Below, piece after piece: positions 17,330-26,046 of a stretch of 64,000 nucleotides of DNA. A program made the position numbers and the translations under genes. The stretch covers positions 1,511,270 through 1,575,269 of the forward strand of contig NZ_LNQS01000001.1 of NCBI RefSeq assembly GCF_001513785.1, in the 5' to 3' direction. Every line of letters starts with the position of its first letter. Positions within the stretch are counted from its first letter, which is position 1. The notes beneath the pieces were generated by a model. That model worked only from the letters and a program-made list of their open reading frames with translations. It was not told the origin of the DNA and did no database searches. This DNA is from Rheinheimera sp. EpRS3 (GTDB taxonomy: Bacteria; Pseudomonadota; Gammaproteobacteria; Enterobacterales; Alteromonadaceae).

Positions 17330-17881
17330 TTACTCCACCATCCGAACCGGAATTGCCGCTAAATCCCACTTCCAGCGCTCTGGCGTGGTGGCAACCGGTA
17401 TCATATCAATACAATCTACCGGGCAGGGTTCAACACAGAGATCGCAACCTGTGCATTCGTCTGCCAGCACTGTGTGCATCAGTTTGGATGCGCCGACAAT
17501 GGCATCAACCGGGCACGCCTGAATACATTTGGTACAACCTATACACTCATCTTCACGAATATAAGCAACACGTTTTACGTTTTCGGTTTGCGCTTCGTTC
17601 AGGGGTTTGGCTTCAACGCCCATTAAATCGGCCAGTTTACGAATAGTGGCTTCACCGCCCGGTGGGCACTTATTAATATCATCGCCATTGGCGATGGCTT
17701 GCGCATAAGGCCGGCAACCGGGATATCCGCACTGGCCGCACTGGGTTTGCGGCAGTATGTCGTCAATTTGTTCTACCAGCGGATCGCTATCTACTTTAAA
17801 GCGAATAGCGGCGTAACCCAGCACAGCACCAAATATCAGCGCCAGCGTACCTAAAGCAATCAGGGCAGTGAGTAAAGTCAT
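17330..17881 (-). CDS. rnfB: Electron transport complex subunit RnfB (RsxB)
   Basis: 183 residues: an N-terminal membrane anchor (about 4-25), an Fe-S domain with [16 protein letters not shown], and two ferredoxin motifs [12 protein letters not shown] and [12 protein letters not shown]. It hands electrons from RnfC to the membrane subunits. The start overlaps the rnfA stop by one base (TGATG). Confidence 0.97.
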   Translation of the reverse strand: MTLLTALIALGTLALIFGAVLGYAAIRFKVDSDPLVEQIDDILPQTQCGQCGYPGCRPYAQAIANGDDINKCPPGGEATIRKLADLMGVEAKPLNEAQTENVKRVAYIREDECIGCTKCIQACPVDAIVGASKLMHTVLADECTGCDLCVEPCPVDCIDMIPVATTPERWKWDLAAIPVRMVE

Positions 17882-18462
17882 CAGGCTTTTACCAGGCCGG
17901 TAAAGCCCATAAAGGCCAGCGACATTAAACCGGCAGTGATCATGGCAATAGCCGCGCCTTTAAACGGTAAGGGTACATCGGCAGCCGCCAGCCGTTCACG
18001 CATGGCGGCAAACAGGATTAATACCAAAGAGAAACCCACTGCAGCGCCAAAGCCGTAAACAACGGAATTAATAAAGTTATGCCGTTCATTTACGTTTAAC
18101 AGTGCCACACCAAGCACGGCGCAGTTGGTGGTAATAAGCGGCAGGAAAATACCTAATAAACGATACAAAGTAGGGCTGGTTTTGTGCACCACCATTTCAG
18201 TAAACTGCACGACTACCGCGATAACCAGAATAAACGCCAGCGTACGCAGATAAAGTAAATCCAGCGGCGCTAACAGATAGTGATCAACCAGATAACTGCA
18301 TAGTGAGGCTAAGGTAAGCACAAAGGTAGTAGCCAGCGACATACCAATGGCTGTTTCCAGTTTGCCGGACACACCCATAAAGGGGCACAGGCCAAGAAAC
18401 TTTACCAGTACAAAGTTATTTACCAACACAGTACTGATTAACAACAGCAGAAATTCAGTCAT
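17881..18462 (-). CDS. rnfA: Electron transport complex subunit RnfA (RsxA)
   Basis: 193 residues, six membrane helices, first gene of the rnfABCDGE-nth operon. Conserved [10 protein letters not shown] and [12 protein letters not shown] give the two half-membrane Cys of the [2Fe-2S] centre. The Rnf complex couples NADH and ferredoxin redox to ion movement across the inner membrane, and in E. coli reduces SoxR. The 115 bases upstream should hold the operon promoter; I see no clear -35/-10 pair. Confidence 0.97.
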   Translation of the reverse strand: MTEFLLLLISTVLVNNFVLVKFLGLCPFMGVSGKLETAIGMSLATTFVLTLASLCSYLVDHYLLAPLDLLYLRTLAFILVIAVVVQFTEMVVHKTSPTLYRLLGIFLPLITTNCAVLGVALLNVNERHNFINSVVYGFGAAVGFSLVLILFAAMRERLAAADVPLPFKGAAIAMITAGLMSLAFMGFTGLVKA

Positions 18463-18577
18463 CGTATCGCTCAGGCAAAAATCAGGCGCATATTATGCAA
18501 TTAAGCGGCTTGTGACACAACCAGACAAAGCGTAGGGGCTTGGCGGCTGGTATTTAAGCATAGCCGCCATCGTGGTA

Positions 18578-20503
18578 TTAAATAGGCGCGGGTTTACCGA
18601 TGTAATAACCCTGATTACCGTCGATAAACAGTGATTCCAACATATGTTTTTCTTCTTGTGTTTCAACGCTTTCAGCAAAAACACCAACACCAATACGATG
18701 GGCTAAATCTATCATCAGGCGCATAAAGTATTGGTTGTTTTTATCATCATTAATATGGCGGGTGTAGCTGCCGTCCATTTTGACGTAATCAGGTTTCAGA
18801 TCGCGGAAAAATTTAAATGAGGTAATACCGACGCCAAATTTCTCTACGGTGACGCGCGCGCCGGCCCGGTGCACCATATCAATAAAGCGTTTGCTGGTTT
18901 TCAGGTTCTGCTGCAAACCAAACTCAGTGACTTCAAATATCAGTTTGGCAGCGATATGGGCATCTTTTAATAAACGCCGCTCCAGCCAGATAATAAACTG
19001 GTCGTCGTGCACACAACGGGCAGACAGGTTTAAACCAAAATATTGATCCTGCAGGTTTTTATTTTTAATAGTGGTTAATGCCGTTTCAATGATCAGCCGG
19101 TCAACCTGTACTATGCGGTCCAGCTTTTCTGCCATGGCTAAAAACGAGGCGGTAGGCAGCACCTGGTTTTCCTGCGTTTTAAACCGCACCAGAATTTCTG
19201 AGTAAGCTTTGGCTGAACGGTTAGCCGGTTGAATAAGCTGCACCAGCAGGGCGATGCGGTGGTTGGTCAGCACGTCATCAATAACATTGCGCCAGTTTTG
19301 GTTACCGTAACTGCCATTGGTCATATCTAAACCGGACGATTCTTTTTGCAGATGCCAGGCATTAGGTTGCTTGGTTTGTGCCAGGCTGATAGAGGTATCG
19401 GCCACGGCCAGCAATTCACCCAGGGCTTTACCGGATTCATAACTGACCAGGCCTGTGTAAGCAACTGAATCCAGCTCAGCCATTTTTTGATATTCATTCA
19501 GCCTGCTTTGCAATTGCAGGGCAAAGTTTTCTGCTTCTTTGGGCGTGACTCTAGGCAGCAAAATACCAAAGTCTGAGCTATTTAGCCGGTAAACGCGGTT
19601 GTCTTTATAATTGTCGGCCAGTTTTTTAACGATAGTGGCTACTTCACGAATATAGCTGTCACCTTCCTGATAGCCGCGGGTTTGGTTTAATGCCTGCAGC
19701 TCGGTACAGCGGGTAATAGCAAAAACACCAAAATCGTTTTGCTCGTTCTGGCGGATGTTTTCTTCATAATATTGCACAAAGCGGTTGCGGTTTGGTAAAT
19801 CAGTAACCGGATCTTTATAGGCTTCTTCAGCAATCTGATGCGCATTGCTGGTCATTTCGTTGTACTGGCTGCGGGTGTAATGTGCCAGCTTTTGTAAAGC
19901 GACATTAATATCGGCAAATTCCGGCGGAATTTTATTCCAGTCGGGCTCGCTTTTTTGTGGATCAACAATAAAGCGGTCAATTAAATCGTTAACTGCAGCA
20001 GTGGTGCGCTTATAGCTGCGGTTAATGCTGCTTTTGCTCATCAGCACCGGCAACCAGCCGATAACAAAAGGCGCTAATATCAGTAGTAACACTAATTGCA
20101 AAAATGCTTGTAAGCGCTGGCTGAGATCCAGCTGATAGCTGATTTGGATATTCTGATCCTGATTACGCACAGTTTGCTGTTTAAACTCACTGCCAAACAG
20201 TTCCAGTACCGCAGTAGCAACAGCCGCATAATTGTTATTCTGGTTTTGTTCATGCAATACCGTGCCATCCAACTGGCTGATACGTAAGCTTTTTAAGGCG
20301 AAGCTACGATCAAGCTGGCGGCTGAGTATTTTGCCGTCGCCGCTAAGGTGATGGCTGAGAATTTGCTCAATGGCGACGCTGGCGTGTTGTTGATCGTTAT
20401 CCAGCTGTTGTTGGGTATACAGCACCAGTGCGGTCAGTGCGATAGCAGCTAACAAAAACGCAGACAGCAGTTGGCTGATAAGCAAAGTACGGAATATTCT
20501 CAT
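18578..20503 (-). CDS. LapD-like c-di-GMP receptor with degenerate GGDEF and EAL domains
   Basis: 641 residues from ATG 20503 (MRIFRTLLISQLL); the longer frame upstream lacks coding character. Membrane helices at about 5-27 and 152-175 enclose a LapD/MoxY-type periplasmic domain; a HAMP-like linker, GGDEF (about 230-385) and EAL (about 400-641) domains follow. Both are degenerate: RLNSSDFGILLP stands where RLGGDEF is expected, and VEKFGVG replaces DDFGTG, so synthesis and hydrolysis are unlikely, although EIL, EVTE and AESVET persist. A c-di-GMP-sensing membrane protein is the best call; a CsrD-like role is the alternative. No LapG or adhesin gene lies nearby. Confidence 0.82.
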   Translation of the reverse strand: MRIFRTLLISQLLSAFLLAAIALTALVLYTQQQLDNDQQHASVAIEQILSHHLSGDGKILSRQLDRSFALKSLRISQLDGTVLHEQNQNNNYAAVATAVLELFGSEFKQQTVRNQDQNIQISYQLDLSQRLQAFLQLVLLLILAPFVIGWLPVLMSKSSINRSYKRTTAAVNDLIDRFIVDPQKSEPDWNKIPPEFADINVALQKLAHYTRSQYNEMTSNAHQIAEEAYKDPVTDLPNRNRFVQYYEENIRQNEQNDFGVFAITRCTELQALNQTRGYQEGDSYIREVATIVKKLADNYKDNRVYRLNSSDFGILLPRVTPKEAENFALQLQSRLNEYQKMAELDSVAYTGLVSYESGKALGELLAVADTSISLAQTKQPNAWHLQKESSGLDMTNGSYGNQNWRNVIDDVLTNHRIALLVQLIQPANRSAKAYSEILVRFKTQENQVLPTASFLAMAEKLDRIVQVDRLIIETALTTIKNKNLQDQYFGLNLSARCVHDDQFIIWLERRLLKDAHIAAKLIFEVTEFGLQQNLKTSKRFIDMVHRAGARVTVEKFGVGITSFKFFRDLKPDYVKMDGSYTRHINDDKNNQYFMRLMIDLAHRIGVGVFAESVETQEEKHMLESLFIDGNQGYYIGKPAPI

Positions 20504-20646
20504 AAGCAATGACCACCAGATAAACTGTTTCCTTGTCCTAACGCTTAATATAGGTTTAGGCAGGCGCAATAGAAAGCTAATTAAATCAAAAAAATAGTGG
20601 GAAATAAACAAATAGCGACAGACGCAGGGAAAACAGTAGTTAAGTT

Positions 20647-20723
20647 TGGCTCCCCAGACTGGACTCGAACCAGTGACCTACGGATTAACAGTCCGCCGCT
20701 CTAACCAACTGAGCTACTAGGGA
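20647..20723 (-). tRNA. tRNA-Asn (GTT), copy 3 of the array
   Basis: 77 bases including encoded CCA. Acceptor TCCCTAG pairs with CTGGGGA, anticodon loop ACTGTTAATC with GTT, T-loop GGTTCGAGTCC. The most distal gene of three identical copies; 23 bases separate it from the next. Confidence 0.98.
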
Positions 20724-20746
20724 ATAGAAGAATAAACGCTGCCCCG

Positions 20747-20823
20747 TGGCTCCCCAGACTGGACTCGAACCAGTGACCTACGGATTAACAGTCCGCCGCT
20801 CTAACCAACTGAGCTACTAGGGA
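20747..20823 (-). tRNA. tRNA-Asn (GTT), copy 2 of the array
   Basis: 77 bases with CCA, identical to its neighbours. Exactly 100 bases from copy 3, start to start. Confidence 0.98.
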
Positions 20824-20852
20824 AGGGTATAACTTGGTATGTTGTGTGCTGT

Positions 20853-20929
20853 TGGCTCCCCAGACTGGACTCGAACCAGTGACCTACGGATTAACAGTCC
20901 GCCGCTCTAACCAACTGAGCTACTAGGGA
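20853..20929 (-). tRNA. tRNA-Asn (GTT), copy 1 of the array (promoter-proximal)
   Basis: 77 bases with CCA, identical to the two downstream copies. It begins 21 bases after the -10 box of the promoter at 20950-20978. Confidence 0.98.
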
Positions 20930-20949
20930 ACAGCATTCAACGGGGCGCA

Positions 20950-20978
20950 ATACTAATGCCAGCTATACCCTCTGTCAA
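20950..20978 (-). promoter_or_regulatory. Stable-RNA promoter for the tRNA-Asn array
   Basis: On the minus strand: TTGACA (20973-20978), a 17-base spacer, TAGTAT (20950-20955), then the G/C-rich discriminator TGCGCCCCG. A consensus -35 with a G/C discriminator is typical of promoters under stringent control. Confidence 0.85.
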
Positions 20979-21466
20979 CACTTTGCCACAGGGATTTTCG
21001 CCATCTTGTATCACTTGCATAATGTTTAAACAAAGCGCTGCTTTTAGCCGCAGTAATGGCGCAATACTTTAGTCATTAACCGGCTGCTATCTGGCTACTG
21101 CCGACCCAGTGTTGTCGGGTGCTGCCAGCACTTACCCACAGAAGCTGTGGATAAGTCTGTGAGTTGTACGGTGGTTTCGTCGGGGAAGGCTTGATTCTGT
21201 TGAGATACAAGCAGGTCAAGCAAGTTGCGATGAATTTTTTAATTCAATAAAAACAATGAGATAGATATTATTGTTGCAAATTGATGATCTGTCAGAAAAT
21301 AAATAACTGGCACGAAATAAGCACGGCGGAATTGTGAACTATTTTACTATTTAGCAGATAATTGCAGCAAAATATGCTTGCGCTGGCAGCAAAAACAGGG
21401 AAATTAACATGGCTGTAGCGCCGGCTTTTCTCTACAATAGCGCTATGCCGGTTAACAGCAGTAATT
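20979..21466. other. Intergenic stretch between the tRNA promoter and the MATE gene
   Basis: No protein or RNA gene seen. The only clear structure is the inverted pair of DnaA-box-like sequences at 21132-21154. It must contain the promoter of the MATE-uvrB pair, but I see no convincing -35/-10. Confidence 0.5.
21132..21154. promoter_or_regulatory. Inverted pair of DnaA boxes
   Basis: TTACCCACA (21132-21140) and TGTGGATAA (21146-21154), the second being the exact reverse complement of the consensus DnaA box TTATCCACA and the first one mismatch from it. Only five bases separate them. They lie about 310 bases upstream of the MATE-uvrB start. Confidence 0.5.
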
Positions 21467-22828
21467 ATGACTACCTCTTCCCGTGTTAAACCTTCATTAA
21501 TTCATGATGATATTAAGGCAACGCTGGTATCGATGACATTACCGATGCTGGTGGGGATGATCACCTTAATGACATTCAGCCTGGTCGATACGTTTTTTAT
21601 CAGTATGCTCGGCACTGAGCAACTGGCGGCGATCAGTTTTACATTCCCGATTTCTTTTGCCCTGATCAGCCTGGTCATTGGCCTTAGCATTGGTACTTCT
21701 GCCGTTATTGCCAAAGCACTGGGCGCCGGGCGTTTAACCGAAGCCCGCACCGATGGCCAGGTAGCTTTGTGGTTATCCGGCATTTTGGTGGCGCAGCTGG
21801 CGATACCGGGTTATCTGTTTACCGATACTTTGTTCGGTTTGCTCGGCGCCAATGACACCATTTTGGTGTATATCCGCCAGTATATGGATGTCTGGTTTGC
21901 CGGCGCCGTGCTGCTGGCGTTGCCAATGGTTGGCAATGCGGTGTTGCGGGCCGCAGGCGACACCAAAACACCCAGCATTATTATGGCATGCTCGGGGCTG
22001 GTTAATGCAGTGCTTGATCCGATGCTGATTTTTGGCTTTGGGCCAATACCGGCGCTGGGTATGCAGGGCGCGGCAATAGCCACGTTAATTTCCTGGGTAT
22101 TTGGTTCGGTACTAATTATTTATTTGCTGGTTAAGCGCGACCTGATCAGCACCAGTTGGATTCATGCCAGCCAGTTAAATCAGGTGTGCCGCAAAATTTT
22201 GCGTATCGGCTTACCGGCCGCTGGTGCCAATATGTTAACGCCACTGGCAATGGCGGTGCTAACGGCAATACTGGCCAATTATGGCGCTTCGGCTGTGGCG
22301 GCATTTGGCGTTGGTGCCCGGATTGAAAGTATTGCCTGTCTGGTTGTGCTGGCACTGTCGATGACGTTACCGCCTTTTGTCAGCCAGAATTATGGTGCTG
22401 GTTTGTTAGGCCGGGTGCAGCAGGCTTACCGTTTGTGTGGCCGTTTTGTGTTGGTATGGCAGTTGGCTATTTACCTGTTGCTGGCAATACTGGCTGTACC
22501 TCTGGCCAGATTATTCAGCAGCGAGCCGGAAGTAGTGCGTATTATCTGCCAGTTTCTGTGGATAGTGCCGCTGGCATACGGCCTGCAGGGCATTACCATT
22601 TTAACCAATTCCTCTTTTAATGCGTTACATCAGCCGGGCAGTGCACTGTTGTTAAGTTTGATACGCTTATTTGTGTTTTATGTACCGCTGGCCTGGCTTG
22701 GTGGCAAACTCTATGGTGTTACCGGCTTGTTTATTGGCTGCGTAGTCGCAAATATATTTACTGCCGCAGTGGCCTGGTACTGGTTTAACAGGGCTATACA
22801 GCGTTCACAGCAGGAGATCACAACATGA
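21467..22828 (+). CDS. MATE family efflux transporter
   Basis: 453 residues with 12 predicted helices in two homologous halves. Helix 1 region [33 protein letters not shown] and the matching [42 protein letters not shown] in the second half are the MATE signature. It exports cationic drugs or metabolites in exchange for Na+ or H+; the acidic residue in helix 1 (VDTFF) fits a NorM/DinF-like coupling site. The stop overlaps the uvrB start by 4 bases (ATGA), which ties it to a DNA-repair gene in one transcript, recalling the link of DinF with the SOS response. Confidence 0.93.
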   Translation: MTTSSRVKPSLIHDDIKATLVSMTLPMLVGMITLMTFSLVDTFFISMLGTEQLAAISFTFPISFALISLVIGLSIGTSAVIAKALGAGRLTEARTDGQVALWLSGILVAQLAIPGYLFTDTLFGLLGANDTILVYIRQYMDVWFAGAVLLALPMVGNAVLRAAGDTKTPSIIMACSGLVNAVLDPMLIFGFGPIPALGMQGAAIATLISWVFGSVLIIYLLVKRDLISTSWIHASQLNQVCRKILRIGLPAAGANMLTPLAMAVLTAILANYGASAVAAFGVGARIESIACLVVLALSMTLPPFVSQNYGAGLLGRVQQAYRLCGRFVLVWQLAIYLLLAILAVPLARLFSSEPEVVRIICQFLWIVPLAYGLQGITILTNSSFNALHQPGSALLLSLIRLFVFYVPLAWLGGKLYGVTGLFIGCVVANIFTAAVAWYWFNRAIQRSQQEITT

Positions 22829-24822
22829 CACGTGCATTTGAACTGGTATCGCATTACCAGCCAGCCGGAGACCAACCCGAAGCCATTAATAAACTGGTAG
22901 AAGGCTTAGAAGCCGGCCTGGCACACCAGACGCTGCTGGGGGTTACCGGCTCAGGTAAAACCTTTACCATGGCCAATGTTATCGCGCGGGTAGACCGGCC
23001 CACACTGATCATGGCGCATAATAAAACGCTGGCGGCGCAGCTGTATGGTGAGATGAAAGAGTTCTTCCCGAATAATGCCGTGGAGTACTTTGTTTCTTAC
23101 TACGACTACTACCAGCCAGAAGCCTATGTGCCGTCAACCGATACCTTTATTGAAAAAGATGCCTCTATTAATGAGCATATCGAGCAAATGCGTTTATCGG
23201 CAACCAAAGCGCTGATGGAGCGGCGTGATGTTGTGATTATTGCTTCAGTTTCCGCGATTTACGGCCTTGGCGATCCGGAATCCTACATGAAAATGCTGCT
23301 GCATTTAAAAGTAGGTGACATTGTTGATCAGCGCTTTATTTTACGCCGCCTGGCCGAGCTGCAATACAGCCGTAATGATATCGAGTTTCAGCGTGCTACG
23401 TATCGTGTACGTGGCGATGTGATTGATATTTTTCCGGCGGAGTCTGACGATATTGCTGTCAGGGTAGAGCTGTTTGACGAAGAAATTGAGCGCATCAGTA
23501 TTTTTGACCCGTTAACCGGCTCGGTAGAAAAAGTAGTAACCCGCTATACCGTTTATCCGAAAACGCACTATGTTACGCCGCGCGAAAAAATACTCGCTGC
23601 GGTAGATGAAATTAAAGTTGAGCTGAAACAGCGCCGCGATGAGCTACTGGCCAACAATAAGCTGGTAGAAGAGCAGCGTTTAAGCCAGCGTACCTTATTT
23701 GATATAGAAATGATGGTAGAGCTGGGTTACTGCTCGGGCATCGAAAACTACTCGCGCTATTTATCCGGCCGTGCCAACGGCGAGCCGCCGCCAACTTTAC
23801 TGGATTACTTTCCGGCCGACGGCCTGATGTTTATTGATGAGTCGCACGTTACGGTGTCGCAAATTGGCGCTATGTATAAAGGTGACCGCTCACGTAAAGA
23901 AAACCTGGTTAATTATGGCTTTCGTTTACCCTCTGCGTTGGATAACCGGCCGCTGAAGTTTGATGAATTTGAAGCCATAGCGCCGCAGCGTATTTATGTG
24001 TCAGCAACACCGGCCGTGTATGAGCTGGAACAGTCGGCCGGTGAAGTGGTCGAGCAGGTAGTGCGGCCCACCGGCTTGGTCGATCCGCTGATTGAGATCC
24101 GTCCGGTGGCAACACAGGTAGATGATTTGCTGTCAGAAGCCTTTATCCGCGCCGATCGTAAAGAGCGGGTGCTGGTTACCACGCTAACGAAAAAAATGGC
24201 CGAGGATTTAACCGATTATCTGAATGAGCATGGCGTCAGAGTGCGTTACCTGCACTCGGATATTGATACCGTTGAACGGATGGAGATTATCCGCGATTTA
24301 CGCTTAGGCGTATTCGATGTGCTGGTCGGTATTAACCTGCTGCGCGAAGGCTTAGATATTCCGGAAGTATCGCTGGTGGCGATACTGGACGCCGATAAAG
24401 AAGGCTTTTTACGCTCAGAGCGCTCGCTTATTCAAACTATCGGCCGTGCGGCGCGTAACCTCGAAGGCCGGGCCATACTTTATGCCGATCGCATTACCGG
24501 CTCGATGCAACGGGCGATAGACGAAACGGACCGGCGCCGTGCCAAGCAGCAGCAATTTAACCTTGAGCATGGTATTTCACCTACTGCTATTAAGAAGAAA
24601 ATTGCCGATGTCATGGACTTAGGCCAGGATGCCAGCCCGGCACTGCCGATGGTGGCGGAAAGAGTCAGAATGATTAAAGGTAAAACGTCGTATCAGGTAG
24701 AGGCTGAGATTAAGCAACTGGAGCAAAAAATGCTGCAGCATGCCCGTGATCTTGAATTTGAGCAGGCTGCCCAGCTACGTGACAAGGTGCATATGTTAAA
24801 ACAAGCACTGCTTGAAATTTAG
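22825..24822 (+). CDS. uvrB: UvrABC system protein B
   Basis: 665 residues, close to E. coli UvrB (673). DNA damage-verifying helicase of nucleotide excision repair. Walker [13 protein letters not shown]; the beta-hairpin [21 protein letters not shown] with its Tyr cluster; helicase motif [13 protein letters not shown]; motif [12 protein letters not shown]-terminal UVR motif with [22 protein letters not shown] that binds UvrC. Starts within the end of the MATE gene. Confidence 0.98.
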   Translation: MTRAFELVSHYQPAGDQPEAINKLVEGLEAGLAHQTLLGVTGSGKTFTMANVIARVDRPTLIMAHNKTLAAQLYGEMKEFFPNNAVEYFVSYYDYYQPEAYVPSTDTFIEKDASINEHIEQMRLSATKALMERRDVVIIASVSAIYGLGDPESYMKMLLHLKVGDIVDQRFILRRLAELQYSRNDIEFQRATYRVRGDVIDIFPAESDDIAVRVELFDEEIERISIFDPLTGSVEKVVTRYTVYPKTHYVTPREKILAAVDEIKVELKQRRDELLANNKLVEEQRLSQRTLFDIEMMVELGYCSGIENYSRYLSGRANGEPPPTLLDYFPADGLMFIDESHVTVSQIGAMYKGDRSRKENLVNYGFRLPSALDNRPLKFDEFEAIAPQRIYVSATPAVYELEQSAGEVVEQVVRPTGLVDPLIEIRPVATQVDDLLSEAFIRADRKERVLVTTLTKKMAEDLTDYLNEHGVRVRYLHSDIDTVERMEIIRDLRLGVFDVLVGINLLREGLDIPEVSLVAILDADKEGFLRSERSLIQTIGRAARNLEGRAILYADRITGSMQRAIDETDRRRAKQQQFNLEHGISPTAIKKKIADVMDLGQDASPALPMVAERVRMIKGKTSYQVEAEIKQLEQKMLQHARDLEFEQAAQLRDKVHMLKQALLEI

Positions 24823-24826
24823 CCAG

Positions 24827-24841
24827 CCCGGCGTTGCCGGG
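24827..24841 (+). terminator. Short G/C hairpin after uvrB
   Basis: CCCGGC-GTT-GCCGGG just after the uvrB stop. The downstream tail is TATAATAATTA rather than a T-run, so termination may be weak. Confidence 0.4.
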
Positions 24842-24952
24842 TATAATAATTACTGTTAGTCGCATGATTTTGATGTTAAATACAGCGTTCTGGTCATATT
24901 TGACTACGCTTTAACAGCACCTTCGTTTTATTACTGTTTCAGGATGATACCT

Positions 24953-26044
24953 ATGCTGCACTTTCGGCCGCTTGTTTTTCTGTCAATATCCACTGTATTT
25001 CTGCTTAGCGCTTGTTCAAAACCTGAACCAGAATCAACCCCACAACTGATAAGGCCGGTAAAGTTACATCAGGTAAGTGCTGATTCTACCGGCGCCGTGC
25101 GGCAGTTTCCGGCGGTGGTAGAACCGACAGAGCGCGCCAGTTTAACTTTTCGTGTCAGTGGTAAATTGGTGCAGTTGATCGCCCGCCCCGGGCAGGCGGT
25201 GGATAAAGGCCAGTTGCTGGCCAGGCTGGATGACACTGACTTTAAACTAAAACTGGATCAGGCCCGTGCCCGCTTTGAATTGTCTCAAACCCAATTTACC
25301 CGCTCTGAGCAGCTAATAAGCCAGAAGCTGGTGTCGCAAGCCGTATTTGATGAAGCTAAAGCCCAGATGCAAGTGGCGCAGGCAGATTTATCCACTGCAG
25401 AAACGGCCCTGAGTTACACCCGGCTGGAAGCACCTTTTGCCGGTAATATTTCCCGCTTACTGGTTGAGAACCACGAGAATGTTGCTGCGCAGCAGGCGAT
25501 TATGGAGCTGCAGGTGCGTGATCAGGTAGATGTGGTGATCCAGGTGCCGGAAGATGTGATATCCAATGTGCGCAAAGATTTCGACTACCAGCCCGAGGTG
25601 GTGTTCGACTCACACCCGCTTTATCGCTACCGTGCCCGTATCCGGGAATGGGATACGCAGGCCGATCCGGCCACGAATAGCTTTAAAGTGGTGTTTAGCA
25701 TGCCAACGCCTAGCGAATTTAACGTGCTGTCGGGTATGACGGCCAATGTTATTGCTGAGGTCAGTAAAATCAGCAATGTGTATATTGATGCTTTGTTTAT
25801 TCCGGCGACGGCCATTTTTATGCCTGCCGATGATCCGCTGGCAACCCAGCAAAGCTATGTGTGGGTATACGATAATAACAGTGGTGTGGTTAGCAAGCGT
25901 GCGGTTGCTGTCAGCAGTTTAACCAGTGCCGGTGCGGCGATTACGTCTGGCCTGGCAGCGGGTGAGCAGGTGGTGAGTGCTGGTGTGCAACAGTTAACTG
26001 AAGGCCAGCAGGTCAGGCCCTGGGTGCGTGAGCGGGGGCTGTAA
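24953..26044 (+). CDS. RND efflux periplasmic adaptor (membrane fusion lipoprotein)
   Basis: 363 residues from ATG 24953, chosen for AGGA 8 bases before it (ATG 24944 lies inside that site). Lipoprotein signal with the lipobox LSAC, Cys about residue 22. Then the HlyD/AcrA order: barrel-sandwich half FRVSGKLVQLIARPGQAVDKGQLLARLDD, alpha-hairpin, second half TRLEAPFAGNISRLLVENHENV, beta-barrel and membrane-proximal domain. It links the RND pump encoded next, 2 bases on, to an outer-membrane channel that is not encoded here. Confidence 0.94.
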   Translation: MLHFRPLVFLSISTVFLLSACSKPEPESTPQLIRPVKLHQVSADSTGAVRQFPAVVEPTERASLTFRVSGKLVQLIARPGQAVDKGQLLARLDDTDFKLKLDQARARFELSQTQFTRSEQLISQKLVSQAVFDEAKAQMQVAQADLSTAETALSYTRLEAPFAGNISRLLVENHENVAAQQAIMELQVRDQVDVVIQVPEDVISNVRKDFDYQPEVVFDSHPLYRYRARIREWDTQADPATNSFKVVFSMPTPSEFNVLSGMTANVIAEVSKISNVYIDALFIPATAIFMPADDPLATQQSYVWVYDNNSGVVSKRAVAVSSLTSAGAAITSGLAAGEQVVSAGVQQLTEGQQVRPWVRERGL

Positions 26045-26046
26045 GC

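Noticed and set aside
21383..21398. CTG-N10-CAG, a possible LexA box before MATE-uvrB
   Set aside because: The inner ten bases (GCAGCAAAAA) do not resemble TATATATATA and the flanks do not match; too weak to call SOS control.
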